Source: JBAYJM01 sp964350585
Lineage (GTDB): Bacteria; Patescibacteriota; Patescibacteriia; 2-01-FULL-39-33
Assembly: GCA_964350585.1 (NCBI GenBank)
Contig: CAYGKC010000008.1
Span: 1-37,850 of the forward strand
Length of the DNA stretch: 37,850 nucleotides
Reading direction: 5' to 3'
The first letter of the stretch is position 1; every line of letters starts with the position of its first letter. The notes under the pieces are model-generated. The model saw only the letters and a program-made list of their open reading frames with translations. It ran no database searches and had not been told where the DNA came from. This document shows positions 7,543-15,066 of the stretch, in pieces. The translations under genes were made by a program, and so were the position numbers.

Positions 7543-7770
7543 TTAAATCTTTCTCTCAAACATGAGATTCAGCAATTTTTTGAAGAGGCCAACGGGTTTA
7601 GTTGTAAGTGCAACTGTTTTACTTCTTCCGCAACCTCCACAAAAATTGTCTCGGGGTACTATGTATGAATAGCACCAGTTACAGCGTGGTACTTCAATTT
7701 GTTTGGCACCACACTTTGAGCAGTACTTGTCAGAAGTAATAATACCTTCACATACAGGGCATATCAGCAT
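7543..7770 (-). CDS. Small double zinc-ribbon protein
   Basis: A 75-residue protein with four CxxC knuckles: Cys4/7 with Cys17/20, and Cys30/33 with Cys44/47. These should form two tandem zinc ribbons, followed by a short basic, hydrophobic tail (~63-75). An AAAGGA SD lies 7 nt before the ATG, unlike most genes here. Such ribbons occur in many unrelated proteins and may bind nucleic acid or protein, so function is not predicted. It may be co-transcribed with the small membrane protein upstream (59-nt gap); a small CTTCG/CGAAG hairpin lies in that gap. Confidence 0.7.
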   Translation of the reverse strand: MLICPVCEGIITSDKYCSKCGAKQIEVPRCNWCYSYIVPRDNFCGGCGRSKTVALTTKPVGLFKKLLNLMFERKI

Positions 7771-7829
7771 TTCTTTTTCCTTTCAGATTAGTTTATATCA
7801 GTTTCTTCGCACGCCGAAGTCTGACTGAT

Positions 7830-8108
7830 TCATCTTTTAAAAAAACTGAGCCACATTGCTCGCGCTAAACAAATGAAGGTGAATAAATAAAATAAAACGC
7901 TGGCGAAGAGTAGTTTATTAAACGCATTTAGGTTACGAACTTCCTCTGCTTGAAGCGCCAGTGCATTTGTCGTTAGCGCCAAGAAAAGGAGCACGAATGA
8001 CATAATGGACATGATTCCCAACCATGTGACATTATCCCATTTTGGCTTCGATTCAGTACTCTTTGACTTACTTTCTTTGTAAGTCTTCAAACTCACAATA
8101 TTATTCAT
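7830..8108 (-). CDS. Small two-span membrane protein
   Basis: 92 residues with a hydrophilic, Lys/Ser-rich N-terminus (~1-25) and two hydrophobic segments (~29-50 and ~66-88), ending in a basic tail. I do not recognise the family. The start at 8108 is fixed by a consensus AAGGAGG SD (8115-8121) six bases upstream; the open frame extends further, but into the promoter. Its promoter and SD are nearly the same as those of the membrane-protein gene at 22635-22892, which suggests common control. Confidence 0.75.
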   Translation of the reverse strand: MNNIVSLKTYKESKSKSTESKPKWDNVTWLGIMSIMSFVLLFLALTTNALALQAEEVRNLNAFNKLLFASVLFYLFTFICLARAMWLSFFKR

Positions 8109-8127
8109 CTTATCCCTCCTTATTTTT

Positions 8128-8156
8128 ATTATATCATATTTAACAAAAAAAGTCAA
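8128..8156 (-). promoter_or_regulatory. Extended -10 promoter of the small membrane protein
   Basis: Reading the minus strand: TTGACT (8156-8151), a 17-nt T-rich spacer ending in TGA, then TATAAT (8133-8128). The TG one base before the -10 makes it an extended -10. It is identical at 25 of 29 positions to the promoter at 22943-22971. Confidence 0.85.
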
Positions 8157-8188
8157 TAGTTTACTAAATTATTATTAAATTAAATAAT

Positions 8189-8563
8189 ATGGAAGGCCTG
8201 CAAAAAATAGTAAATTTAATCAAAAAAACAGGCGATAAAGCCATAATTTTGGATCAAAACGGAGATCCGAATTATGTCATAATGGGCTTGACTGATTATG
8301 AAAGTTTAATTTTAGGCAAGTCCGATGTAAGGGGCTTGACAGAAACTGAACTTTTGGATAAAATAAATCGTGATATAGCAATCTGGAAGGAAGACCAAAA
8401 TAAGCAAGAATTTGACATTGAAGATTACAATTTTACAAGAGAAATTGGAAAATTTGCAGATTTTAATGAAGCGTTTGGTGCTGATATAGATAATTTATCT
8501 CAATTTGGAGAAGAAGAAGTTGAAAAAGAAGAGGATAGATACTATTTTGAAACTGTGGAATAA
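8189..8563 (+). CDS. Hypothetical protein with Phd/YefM-like N-terminus
   Basis: 124 residues, acidic overall. The first ~45 residues follow the pattern of Phd/YefM-type antitoxins (a helix, GDKAIILDQNGDPNYVIMGL, then a D-Y-E-S-L segment). The rest is Asp/Glu-rich with no toxin-binding motif that I can name. No toxin gene is adjacent. A role as an orphan regulator is possible but unproven. It sits between the divergent small-membrane promoter and the tuf promoter, with no SD before its ATG. Confidence 0.55.
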   Translation: MEGLQKIVNLIKKTGDKAIILDQNGDPNYVIMGLTDYESLILGKSDVRGLTETELLDKINRDIAIWKEDQNKQEFDIEDYNFTREIGKFADFNEAFGADIDNLSQFGEEEVEKEEDRYYFETVE

Positions 8564-8578
8564 TTGCGGAAAGCACTC

Positions 8579-8606
8579 TTGCAAAATATAATTATTGTGC
8601 TATAAT
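8579..8606 (+). promoter_or_regulatory. Promoter of tuf
   Basis: TTGCAA (8579-8584), 16-nt spacer, TATAAT (8601-8606). The leader to the ATG is ~115 nt. It contains CTTTGC and GCAAAG segments that can pair, plus two GGCC motifs nearby. A folded leader is possible. An AAGGAA SD (8715-8720) lies 8 nt before the ATG, one of the few SDs on a core gene here. Confidence 0.65.
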
Positions 8607-8728
8607 AATTAAACATTTTTAATAATTTTAATTAAATATAAATAAGCGCTATTAGGCCTGGGTAAAACTTTGCAAAAATTACCGTTAAATGCGGGAAAGC
8701 AAAGGGCCAATACGAAGGAAATAATACA

Positions 8729-9919
8729 ATGGCAGAACAATTTAACAGAGCAAAGCCTCATGTAAATGTAGGCACAATCGGTCACGTTGACCACGGAAAG
8801 ACTACTTTGACAGCAGCCATCTTGAACACTTTAGGTGCAAGAGGTTTTACAGCGCAACATAAATCTGTTGATCAGATTGATGCGGCTCCTGAAGAAAAAG
8901 CAAGAGGAATTACCATTGCTACTGCCCACGTAGAGTACGAAACAGAAAAAAGACACTATGCTCACGTCGATTGCCCAGGACACGCCGACTACATCAAAAA
9001 CATGATTACCGGTGCTGCTCAAATGGACGGTGCAATTTTAGTTGTTGCTGCAACTGACGGACCTATGCCTCAGACAAGAGAACATATTCTTTTGGCTAAT
9101 CAGGTTGGTGTCCCTTATATCACAGTTTTTATAAACAAAGTTGATCAAGTGGATGATTCATCACTTGTTGATTTGGTTGAAGAAGAAATTAGAGATCTAT
9201 TAAAAAAATATCAGTTTGATGGAGATAATGCTCCAATCATCAAGGGTTCTGCTTTAAAGGCTTTGGAAGATCCAAACGGTCCTGACGGCGATGCTATTAT
9301 GCAATTAATGGATGCTTTGGATTCATATATCCCTGAACCTCAAAGAGCTACTGACCAGCCATTGCTTATGCTTATTGAAGATGTTTTCTCAATTGAAGGC
9401 AGAGGAACTGTAGTAACAGGAAGAATTGAAAGAGGAATAATTAAAACTGGAGAAGAAGTTGAAATAGTCGGACTTAGAGATACTCAAAAAACAGTTGTTA
9501 CCGGAATTGAAATGTTTAACAAGTCTCTTGATGAAGGAAGAGCTGGAGATAATGCCGGTATCCTTTTAAGAGGCACAAAAAAGGATGACGTAGAAAGAGG
9601 ACAGGTTATATGTAAACCGGGAGCAATTACTCCTCATACTGAATTTGAAGCAGAAGTTTACGTATTATCCAAAGAAGAAGGCGGAAGACACAAACCATTT
9701 TTTAAAGGATATAAGCCACAGTTTTATGTCAGAACAACTGATGTAACCGGTGAAATTGAATTGCCTGAAGGAAAAGAAATGGTTATGCCTGGCGATACTA
9801 TTAGCGGATTGAAAATCAAGCTTGGAAAAAGTGTTGCTATGGAAGAAAAAATGAAATTCGCCATTAGAGAAGGCGGACATACCGTAGGAGCTGGAGTTGT
9901 TACTAAAATAATCAAATAG
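8729..9919 (+). CDS. tuf: Elongation factor Tu
   Basis: The GTPase that delivers aminoacyl-tRNA to the ribosome; 396 residues, full length. The G1 motif is GHVDHGKT (18-25), G3 is DCPGH (81-85) and G4 is NKVD (136-139). The domain II and III blocks are intact to the C-terminal VGAGVVTKI. It has its own promoter and a real SD, consistent with very high expression. It is separated from fusA by three small accessory genes, so the usual fusA-tuf adjacency is broken. A strong hairpin follows the stop codon. Confidence 0.98.
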   Translation: MAEQFNRAKPHVNVGTIGHVDHGKTTLTAAILNTLGARGFTAQHKSVDQIDAAPEEKARGITIATAHVEYETEKRHYAHVDCPGHADYIKNMITGAAQMDGAILVVAATDGPMPQTREHILLANQVGVPYITVFINKVDQVDDSSLVDLVEEEIRDLLKKYQFDGDNAPIIKGSALKALEDPNGPDGDAIMQLMDALDSYIPEPQRATDQPLLMLIEDVFSIEGRGTVVTGRIERGIIKTGEEVEIVGLRDTQKTVVTGIEMFNKSLDEGRAGDNAGILLRGTKKDDVERGQVICKPGAITPHTEFEAEVYVLSKEEGGRHKPFFKGYKPQFYVRTTDVTGEIELPEGKEMVMPGDTISGLKIKLGKSVAMEEKMKFAIREGGHTVGAGVVTKIIK

Positions 9920-9928
9920 TTAAGCGTT

Positions 9929-9954
9929 GAAGACGGGGGCTTCTCCCCGTCTTC
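9929..9954 (+). terminator. Hairpin after tuf (weak terminator or processing stem)
   Basis: GAAGACGGGG (9929-9938) pairs with CCCCGTCTTC (9945-9954), a 10-bp GC-rich stem. The nearest T-run (9968-9973) is 13 bases further on, so it may allow read-through to rpsJ and set the tuf mRNA 3' end. Confidence 0.6.
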
Positions 9955-9981
9955 GCGTGAATATAAGTTTTTTATAATAAA

Positions 9982-10323
9982 ATGGCTACAAAAAATACTG
10001 CAACAGAAAATGAAAAGCCGCATCAGAGGATAAGGATTAAAATCAAGGCATACGATCACAAGATAATTGATAATTCTGCAAAGAAAATTATCGAGACTTG
10101 CCAAAGATTTGGAGCTAAAATTGTCGGTCCAGTACCGCTTCCTACTGAAAAGAAAAAATACACTGTTAACAGTTCTACTTTTGTCCATAAGGACAGTCGA
10201 GAACAGTTTGAAATGAGGATTCACAAAAGATTGTTAGATATTATGGATCCCAGTTCACAAACAGTGGACGCTTTGATGAATTTGAATCTTCCTGCGGGCG
10301 TCAACGTTGAAATTAAAATGTAG
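9982..10323 (+). CDS. rpsJ: Ribosomal protein S10
   Basis: 113 residues, with a ~14-residue Lys/Glu-rich N-terminal extension before the IRIKIKAYDHK start of the canonical S10 fold. The VGPVPLPT and HKDSREQFEMRIHKR blocks are conserved. It is a 30S head protein, and S10 (NusE) also joins antitermination complexes in other bacteria. It is separated from rplC by a long structured region, unlike the tight rpsJ-rplC spacing usual in this operon. Confidence 0.97.
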   Translation: MATKNTATENEKPHQRIRIKIKAYDHKIIDNSAKKIIETCQRFGAKIVGPVPLPTEKKKYTVNSSTFVHKDSREQFEMRIHKRLLDIMDPSSQTVDALMNLNLPAGVNVEIKM

Positions 10324-10333
10324 TTTAAAATTT

Positions 10334-10570
10334 ATTAAGAACCGGATATAAGGAGAAATGCTATTTCTCTTCATACCTGGTTCTTAATAGAAAAGATTTA
10401 TGTATGATTATGGAGAAAGATCCGATGATTTAAGATGTGATCAACAGCGGAAAACCTCCATTTGAAAATATAAATCAGAAAGTATAAATATCTTAAAAAC
10501 AAAATTGAATTATTCCCTTATTGAGAGGGTACTAATGAAATTGGCTTTAAGATATTAGCCAGTTTTTTTT
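10334..10570 (+). promoter_or_regulatory. Structured rplC leader with alternative terminator/antiterminator
   Basis: Three elements are visible. (1) A 10-bp stem, 10334-10343 with 10379-10388, encloses a GAGAAAT/ATTTCTC hairpin (10353-10359/10363-10369). That hairpin sequesters an AAGGAG and the start of a 9-codon ORF (10358-10387). (2) 10487-10497 can pair with 10546-10556 over 11 bp. (3) 10542-10546 can pair with 10557-10561 ahead of T8. Elements 2 and 3 share bases and are mutually exclusive. This is the layout of a transcription attenuator. Its ligand is unknown; the S10 operon is controlled by L4 in E. coli, and L4 is encoded downstream here. Confidence 0.6.
10542..10570 (+). terminator. 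Candidate attenuator terminator before rplC
   Basis: TGGCT/AGCCA stem with a 10-nt loop, followed by G and eight T's (10563-10570). The short 5-bp stem would be a weak to moderate terminator. Its loop is the same sequence that pairs with 10487-10497 in the alternative fold. Confidence 0.55.
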
Positions 10571-10603
10571 ATTTAACAATTATTGAAAACAAATTTAATA
10601 AAG

Positions 10604-11368
10604 ATGAAATTCATAATCGGTAAAAAATTATTAATGACTCAGATTTTTAAGGAAAACGGGACAGTTGTGCCGGTTACTGCTGTTTTTGTCGGAAATAATT
10701 TTGTAACACAAGTTAAAACCAAAGAAAAAGACGGCTATAGCGCTGTTCAAGTCGGTTTTGGTCCTGAGAAAAAAGCAAATAAGGCAAAGATAGGGCACTT
10801 AAAAGGAATAGCAAGTTTAAGAAATCTTAAAGAATTTATAATAGAAGAAACTGAAGCATCACAAATCAAGAGAGGTTCAAAGATAAGCGCACAAGTTTTC
10901 GTTGAAGGAGATGTTGTTGATGTAAGTGGAATATCGAAAGGAAAAGGTTTTCAGGGAGTTGTAAAAAGGCATGGTTTCCATGGCCAAAAGACATCTCATG
11001 GTCATAAAGATCAAGAAAGGATGCCTGGTTCTATCGGAGCAGGCGGAGTTCAGAGAGTTTTCAAAGGAGTAAGAATGGCAGGGAGAATGGGTGGCGATAA
11101 TGTAACTGTTAAAAATCTGGAAATTGCAGGTATTGAGGAAGAAAAAGGCATTTTGTATATTAAGGGAGCGGTTCCGGGCGCAAGAAACAGTTTATTGCTT
11201 ATTAAGGGAGAAGGTTTAATGGAAATAAAAGATGAAGCTGTTGTTGAGGAAACTGTTAAAGAAGAAATAGTTGAAGAAGTAAAAGAAGTTGGCGAGATTG
11301 CCAATGAAGAAGAGACAAAATTAGAAGTTAAAGAAGAGGCCAAAGAAGAAGAAATAAAAAAAGAATAA
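10604..11368 (+). CDS. rplC: Ribosomal protein L3 with acidic C-terminal tail
   Basis: 254 residues. The start at ATG 10604 (MKFIIGKK) is preferred over an in-frame ATG at 10583 because it matches the usual L3 N-terminus. The L3 core, including the GFQGVVKRHGF block and the AGRMGG loop that reaches the peptidyl-transferase region, occupies about residues 1-205. It is followed by ~50 residues of almost pure Glu/Lys/Val repeats, absent from typical L3 (~205-215). L3 is an early 50S assembly protein. First gene after the attenuator-like leader. Confidence 0.95.
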   Translation: MKFIIGKKLLMTQIFKENGTVVPVTAVFVGNNFVTQVKTKEKDGYSAVQVGFGPEKKANKAKIGHLKGIASLRNLKEFIIEETEASQIKRGSKISAQVFVEGDVVDVSGISKGKGFQGVVKRHGFHGQKTSHGHKDQERMPGSIGAGGVQRVFKGVRMAGRMGGDNVTVKNLEIAGIEEEKGILYIKGAVPGARNSLLLIKGEGLMEIKDEAVVEETVKEEIVEEVKEVGEIANEEETKLEVKEEAKEEEIKKE

Positions 11369-11421
11369 GTAATCAGTGATTAGTAGTTGAAAAATATTCA
11401 ATAGCTAATTACAAATGATAT

Positions 11422-12084
11422 ATGATAAAAATTCCAGTTTACAATCAAACAATCGATAAAATAAAAGACTTAACTTTAAGTTCAAGAGTTTTTGGTGTAA
11501 AAGTAAAGCCGGAAGTTGTTCATCAGGTGGTTATTTCGCAGTTAGCTAATTCAAGAACTGCTATAGCTGATACAAAAGGAAAGGGAGAAGTAAGAGGCGG
11601 CGGCAGAAAACCATGGAAACAAAAAGGAACCGGAAGAGCCAGACATGGATCAATCAGATCTCCATTGTGGAAAGGTGGCGGAGTTACTTTTGGACCAAAA
11701 AGCGACAGGAATTTTTCAGTTAAAGTTAATAAAAAGCAAAAACAATTAGCTTTGGGCATGTGCCTTTCAGATAAAGTTGCTTCTCAGAAATTGATTGTGC
11801 TTGATGATCTTAAATTAACCGGGAAGACAAAAGAGCTTAATTCATTTATGTCTTTATTGAGGAAAAATTTGGAGAACATAAAAGAAGCAAAAAAATTCTT
11901 GATCATTATGGATGAAAATGACAAAAACATCATTAACGCCGGCATTAATTTGAAAACTGTAAATACAATTTCGGCAGATAGTATAAATTGCGTTGAATTG
12001 CTTAAATATGATGTTGCGCTAGTGACTGTTAAAGGAGTTGATATAATTGAAAAGCATTTTAAGAGAATAAAAGAAAAGAAATAA
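11422..12084 (+). CDS. rplD: Ribosomal protein L4
   Basis: 220 residues. The extended RNA-binding loop carries the conserved GGGRKPWKQKGTGRARHGS segment (~residues 58-77), which reaches into the exit tunnel, and the GGGVTFGP motif follows. In E. coli L4 represses its own S10 operon by binding the leader, which makes it the natural candidate ligand for the leader at 10334-10570; this is inference. It lies 53 nt after rplC and 7 nt before rplW, with no SD. Confidence 0.97.
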   Translation: MIKIPVYNQTIDKIKDLTLSSRVFGVKVKPEVVHQVVISQLANSRTAIADTKGKGEVRGGGRKPWKQKGTGRARHGSIRSPLWKGGGVTFGPKSDRNFSVKVNKKQKQLALGMCLSDKVASQKLIVLDDLKLTGKTKELNSFMSLLRKNLENIKEAKKFLIIMDENDKNIINAGINLKTVNTISADSINCVELLKYDVALVTVKGVDIIEKHFKRIKEKK

Positions 12085-12091
12085 TATTGAT

Positions 12092-12538
12092 ATGGGAATT
12101 TTAGATAAATTTAAAAAAAATCAAAAGGCTGATGAACCGCAAGAAAAGAAAGAAGCTCCTAAGAGTGATGCTGTTGTTAATGTTGCCAAGCCTAAAAAAG
12201 AAGATGCCAAAAAAAGTGATGTTTCTCCTAAATATGAAAAGGATGGCATAACAGAAGAGACGGCAGGAATTATCATTAAGCCTGTTGTTAGCGAAAAAAG
12301 CACCAATCTTGGACAATCGAATCAATATGTTTTTGAAGTATCAGCCAAAGCGAATAAATTACAGATTGCAAAAGCAATAAAAGCAAGATATGGAGTTGAG
12401 CCGATAAGGGTAAACGTTATTAACGTATTAGGAAAGCATGTTAGATACGGAAAATCATTCGGCAAACAGAAAGATTTTAGAAAGGCAATTGTATTCTTGC
12501 CTGAAGGTAAAACAATAAGTGTTTTTGAAGGAGCATAA
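12092..12538 (+). CDS. rplW: Ribosomal protein L23 with N-terminal extension
   Basis: 148 residues. The L23 fold starts near residue 58 (IIIKPVVSEKST) and runs through QIAKAIKARYGVEP and the C-terminal beta hairpin. The first ~57 residues are a charged, low-complexity extension starting MGILDKFKK. Canonical L23 is ~95-100 residues. L23 sits at the polypeptide exit and docks SRP and trigger factor, so a flexible extension there could affect nascent-chain handling; this is inference. It has tight operon spacing on both sides. Confidence 0.95.
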   Translation: MGILDKFKKNQKADEPQEKKEAPKSDAVVNVAKPKKEDAKKSDVSPKYEKDGITEETAGIIIKPVVSEKSTNLGQSNQYVFEVSAKANKLQIAKAIKARYGVEPIRVNVINVLGKHVRYGKSFGKQKDFRKAIVFLPEGKTISVFEGA

Positions 12539-12553
12539 TCCACTAGTAAAAAT

Positions 12554-13405
12554 ATGGCAATAAAAATATACAAACCTACATCACCAGCCAGACGCCAAAC
12601 TTCAGTATTGGAAAGTTCTGATATTACATCAAAAAAACCTTTGAAGAAGTTGTTATTGTCGCAAAAGAGAAATGCCGGCAGAAACAATCAAGGTAAAATT
12701 ACAGTTAGGCATCAAGGTGGCGGATCTGCAAAAAAAATCAGAATTATAGATTTCAGAAGGGATAAATTTGATATTCCTGCCAAAGTTGCAACTATTGAAT
12801 ATGATCCAAACAGAAACAGCAGAATCGCATTGTTATGCTATAATGATGGTGAAAAGAGATATATGGTTGCTCCTGATGGGATGAAGGTTGGTGAAAAACT
12901 TTTAAGTTCAAAGAAGTTAATTGAGATAAAAACAGGAAATCATATGCCGTTAGAGCATATTCCGGTTGGAATGTTTGTCTATAATATAGAATTAACTCCA
13001 GGCAAAGGAGGACAGATAGCCAGAAGTGCCGGCAATAGCGCCTACTTGATGGGTATAGATAATGGTTATGCGCAGTTAAAAATGCCATCCGGAGAAATAA
13101 GAATTGTTTCGCAGAAATGTATGGCAACATTAGGTACTGTCAGTAACCCTGATTATAAAAATATCAGATGGGGTAAGGCAGGCAGAATGAGGCATAAAGG
13201 AATTAGGCCAACAGTCAGAGGTAAAGCTATGAATCCGGTTGATCATCCTCATGGTGGAGGAGAAGGTGTTAATCCAATTGGTATGAAACATCCGAAAACT
13301 CCTTGGGGTAAAGTTGCCTTGGGTGTTAAGACAAGAAACAAGAAAAAAAGATTAAATAAATTAATCATAAGAAGAAGGCCAAATAAAAATAAGAAAAGAA
13401 AGTAA
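12554..13405 (+). CDS. rplB: Ribosomal protein L2
   Basis: 283 residues, full length, with the highly conserved HPHGGGEG loop near the C-terminus that includes the His implicated in peptidyl-transferase function. It carries the basic N-terminal domain (HQGGGSAKK) and a Lys/Arg-rich tail. It is a core 50S protein. It starts 16 nt after rplW, with no SD. Confidence 0.98.
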   Translation: MAIKIYKPTSPARRQTSVLESSDITSKKPLKKLLLSQKRNAGRNNQGKITVRHQGGGSAKKIRIIDFRRDKFDIPAKVATIEYDPNRNSRIALLCYNDGEKRYMVAPDGMKVGEKLLSSKKLIEIKTGNHMPLEHIPVGMFVYNIELTPGKGGQIARSAGNSAYLMGIDNGYAQLKMPSGEIRIVSQKCMATLGTVSNPDYKNIRWGKAGRMRHKGIRPTVRGKAMNPVDHPHGGGEGVNPIGMKHPKTPWGKVALGVKTRNKKKRLNKLIIRRRPNKNKKRK

Positions 13406-13442
13406 TTGGCACAGAGATCAGTTTCAATAACAAATAATATAT

Positions 13443-13733
13443 ATGTCAAGAAGTTTAAAAAAAGGTCCATACGTAAATCCTAAATTAATCGCAAAAGTAG
13501 CCAAATTAAAAAGAGGCGAAAAGTCGATTATTAAGACATGGGCGAGAGAAAGCGTAATTACTCCAGAGATGGTCGGATTTACTTTTGGCGTACATAATGG
13601 CAAAGATCATATACCGGTATTTGTATTAGAAAACATGGTTGGCCACAAATTGGGAGAATTTTCTCCAACAAGAAAATTTGTAAGGCATGGTGGAAAAATT
13701 CAAAAATCAATAGAACAGTCAAAGAAATCATAA
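13443..13733 (+). CDS. rpsS: Ribosomal protein S19
   Basis: 96 residues, beginning MSRSLKKGPYV as in most S19 proteins. The conserved HNGKDHIPVFV and GHKLGEFSPTR blocks are present. It is a 30S head protein that pairs with S13. It follows rplB by 37 nt and precedes rplV by 29 nt in canonical S10 operon order. Confidence 0.98.
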   Translation: MSRSLKKGPYVNPKLIAKVAKLKRGEKSIIKTWARESVITPEMVGFTFGVHNGKDHIPVFVLENMVGHKLGEFSPTRKFVRHGGKIQKSIEQSKKS

Positions 13734-13762
13734 GGTATTAAAGTTCAATAAGTAATATTAAT

Positions 13763-14302
13763 ATGCAGACAACAGCTAAAGCAAAATCTATAAAAATTTC
13801 ACCAAAAAAAGTCAGATTGGTTGCCGATTTGATAAGGGGTTTGGATGTGGAAGAAGCTGGCATTCAGCTTAAATTTATAAAAAAAGCTTCAGTTTTGCCT
13901 TTGGCTAAATTAATTAAGTCTGCTATCAGTAACGCAGAAGAGAATTATAAGCTTCAAAAGAATAATTTGTTTATAAAAGAAATCAGGGTTGATGAGGGAA
14001 TCACAACAAAAAGATGGCAACCAAGAGCTATGGGAAGAGCGACTCCTATAAATAAAAGATCATCCAATATTACTTTGATACTTGATGAAAGAATTCCTAC
14101 TGAAGCCAAGGATATAGAGATTGCCAAAAGTGCAAAAACAGTAAAAGATGATATAATAAAAATTGACGATTTTGACAAGATAAAATCCGATCAGAAAGAT
14201 GATGATAAAAAAGGAGATGGTAGCGGTAAAGGAACGAAGGTAAAAGAAGGCACAAAGAACGTTTCGAAAAAATTATTTAATAGAAGATCAGGAGAAAGAT
14301 AA
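13763..14302 (+). CDS. rplV: Ribosomal protein L22 with C-terminal extension
   Basis: 179 residues against the usual ~110-120. The L22 core (residues ~1-112) includes ISPKKVRLVADLIRG and the tunnel-lining beta hairpin region with RWQPRAMGRATPI. After the core come ~65 residues rich in Lys, Asp and Gly, probably disordered, ending in a basic segment. L22 lines the exit tunnel. The ATG is 29 nt after rpsS, and the gene ends 8 nt before rpsC. Confidence 0.95.
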   Translation: MQTTAKAKSIKISPKKVRLVADLIRGLDVEEAGIQLKFIKKASVLPLAKLIKSAISNAEENYKLQKNNLFIKEIRVDEGITTKRWQPRAMGRATPINKRSSNITLILDERIPTEAKDIEIAKSAKTVKDDIIKIDDFDKIKSDQKDDDKKGDGSGKGTKVKEGTKNVSKKLFNRRSGER

Positions 14303-14310
14303 AAAAATAT

Positions 14311-15006
14311 ATGGGACAAAAAGTTCATCCAAAAAATTTCAGACTGAAGATAAATAAGACTTGGGACTCTAAGTGGTTTTCTGATAACGATTTCCCGGAG
14401 TTGTTAAGGCAGGATATTTTAGTCAGGAAATATATTTTTAAGAAATTAAAGAATGCAGCTGTTGCTCGTGTCGAAATTGAAAGAGCCGCTAATGCCTTAA
14501 ATATTAATATTTACAGCGCCAAGCCCGGTGTTATAATCGGAAGAGGCGGACAGGGCGCGGAAGATTTAAAGAAAGAATTGCAGAATAAATTTTTAAAAGA
14601 TGCTTTTAGCAGAAAAAAAGCTTTAAAAAATGTAAATGTAAATATTTTAGAAGTTGATAAGCCTGGAACTGATGCTACTTTGATAGTTGGACAAATAATT
14701 GCCGATATTGAAAAACGTATACCTTACAGAAGAGTTTCAAAACAAGCTATCGGCAGAGCCGAAAAAGCCGGAGCTAAGGGAGTAAAGATTGTTATATCCG
14801 GAAGACTGGACGGAGCTGAAATCGCAAGACGTGAAACATTATTTTCAGGAAAGATTCCTTTACATACTTTAAGAGCAGATATTGATTACAGCAGAAACGC
14901 CGCTCAGACCATTTATGGAAAGATCGGAGTTAAAGTATGGGTTTATAAGGGAGAAGTTTTCGAAGAAAAAGGAAAAAAAGCAGAAGAAGTAAATAATAAA
15001 AGTTAA
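14311..15006 (+). CDS. rpsC: Ribosomal protein S3
   Basis: 231 residues, typical length. The KH domain motif PGVIIGRGGQGAEDLKKEL is clear (~residues 72-90), and the C-terminal domain has the conserved GRLDGAEIAR and TLRADIDY blocks. It forms part of the mRNA entry channel of the 30S subunit. The start MGQKVHP matches the family. A stable hairpin follows in the 81-nt gap before rplP. Confidence 0.98.
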   Translation: MGQKVHPKNFRLKINKTWDSKWFSDNDFPELLRQDILVRKYIFKKLKNAAVARVEIERAANALNINIYSAKPGVIIGRGGQGAEDLKKELQNKFLKDAFSRKKALKNVNVNILEVDKPGTDATLIVGQIIADIEKRIPYRRVSKQAIGRAEKAGAKGVKIVISGRLDGAEIARRETLFSGKIPLHTLRADIDYSRNAAQTIYGKIGVKVWVYKGEVFEEKGKKAEEVNNKS

Positions 15007-15024
15007 TGATTTTATAAGTTGATA

Positions 15025-15066
15025 GCCGGATATTTATTCTTAAAATATTGAGAACAGATATCCGGC
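15025..15066 (+). promoter_or_regulatory. Hairpin between rpsC and rplP
   Basis: GCCGGATAT (15025-15033) pairs perfectly with ATATCCGGC (15058-15066), with a small TTCT/AGAA inner stem. There is no T-run, so it is more likely a processing or translational control element than a terminator. CCGGATAT also occurs in the rplC leader (10342-10349). Confidence 0.6.

Noticed and set aside
9973..9981. TATAAT just before rpsJ as a promoter
   Set aside because: No matching -35 at 16-18 nt, and the upstream position is occupied by the tuf hairpin.
9724..10224. 166-codon frame on minus over tuf and rpsJ
   Set aside because: It lies antisense to two certain genes and has no SD, motif or plausible family.
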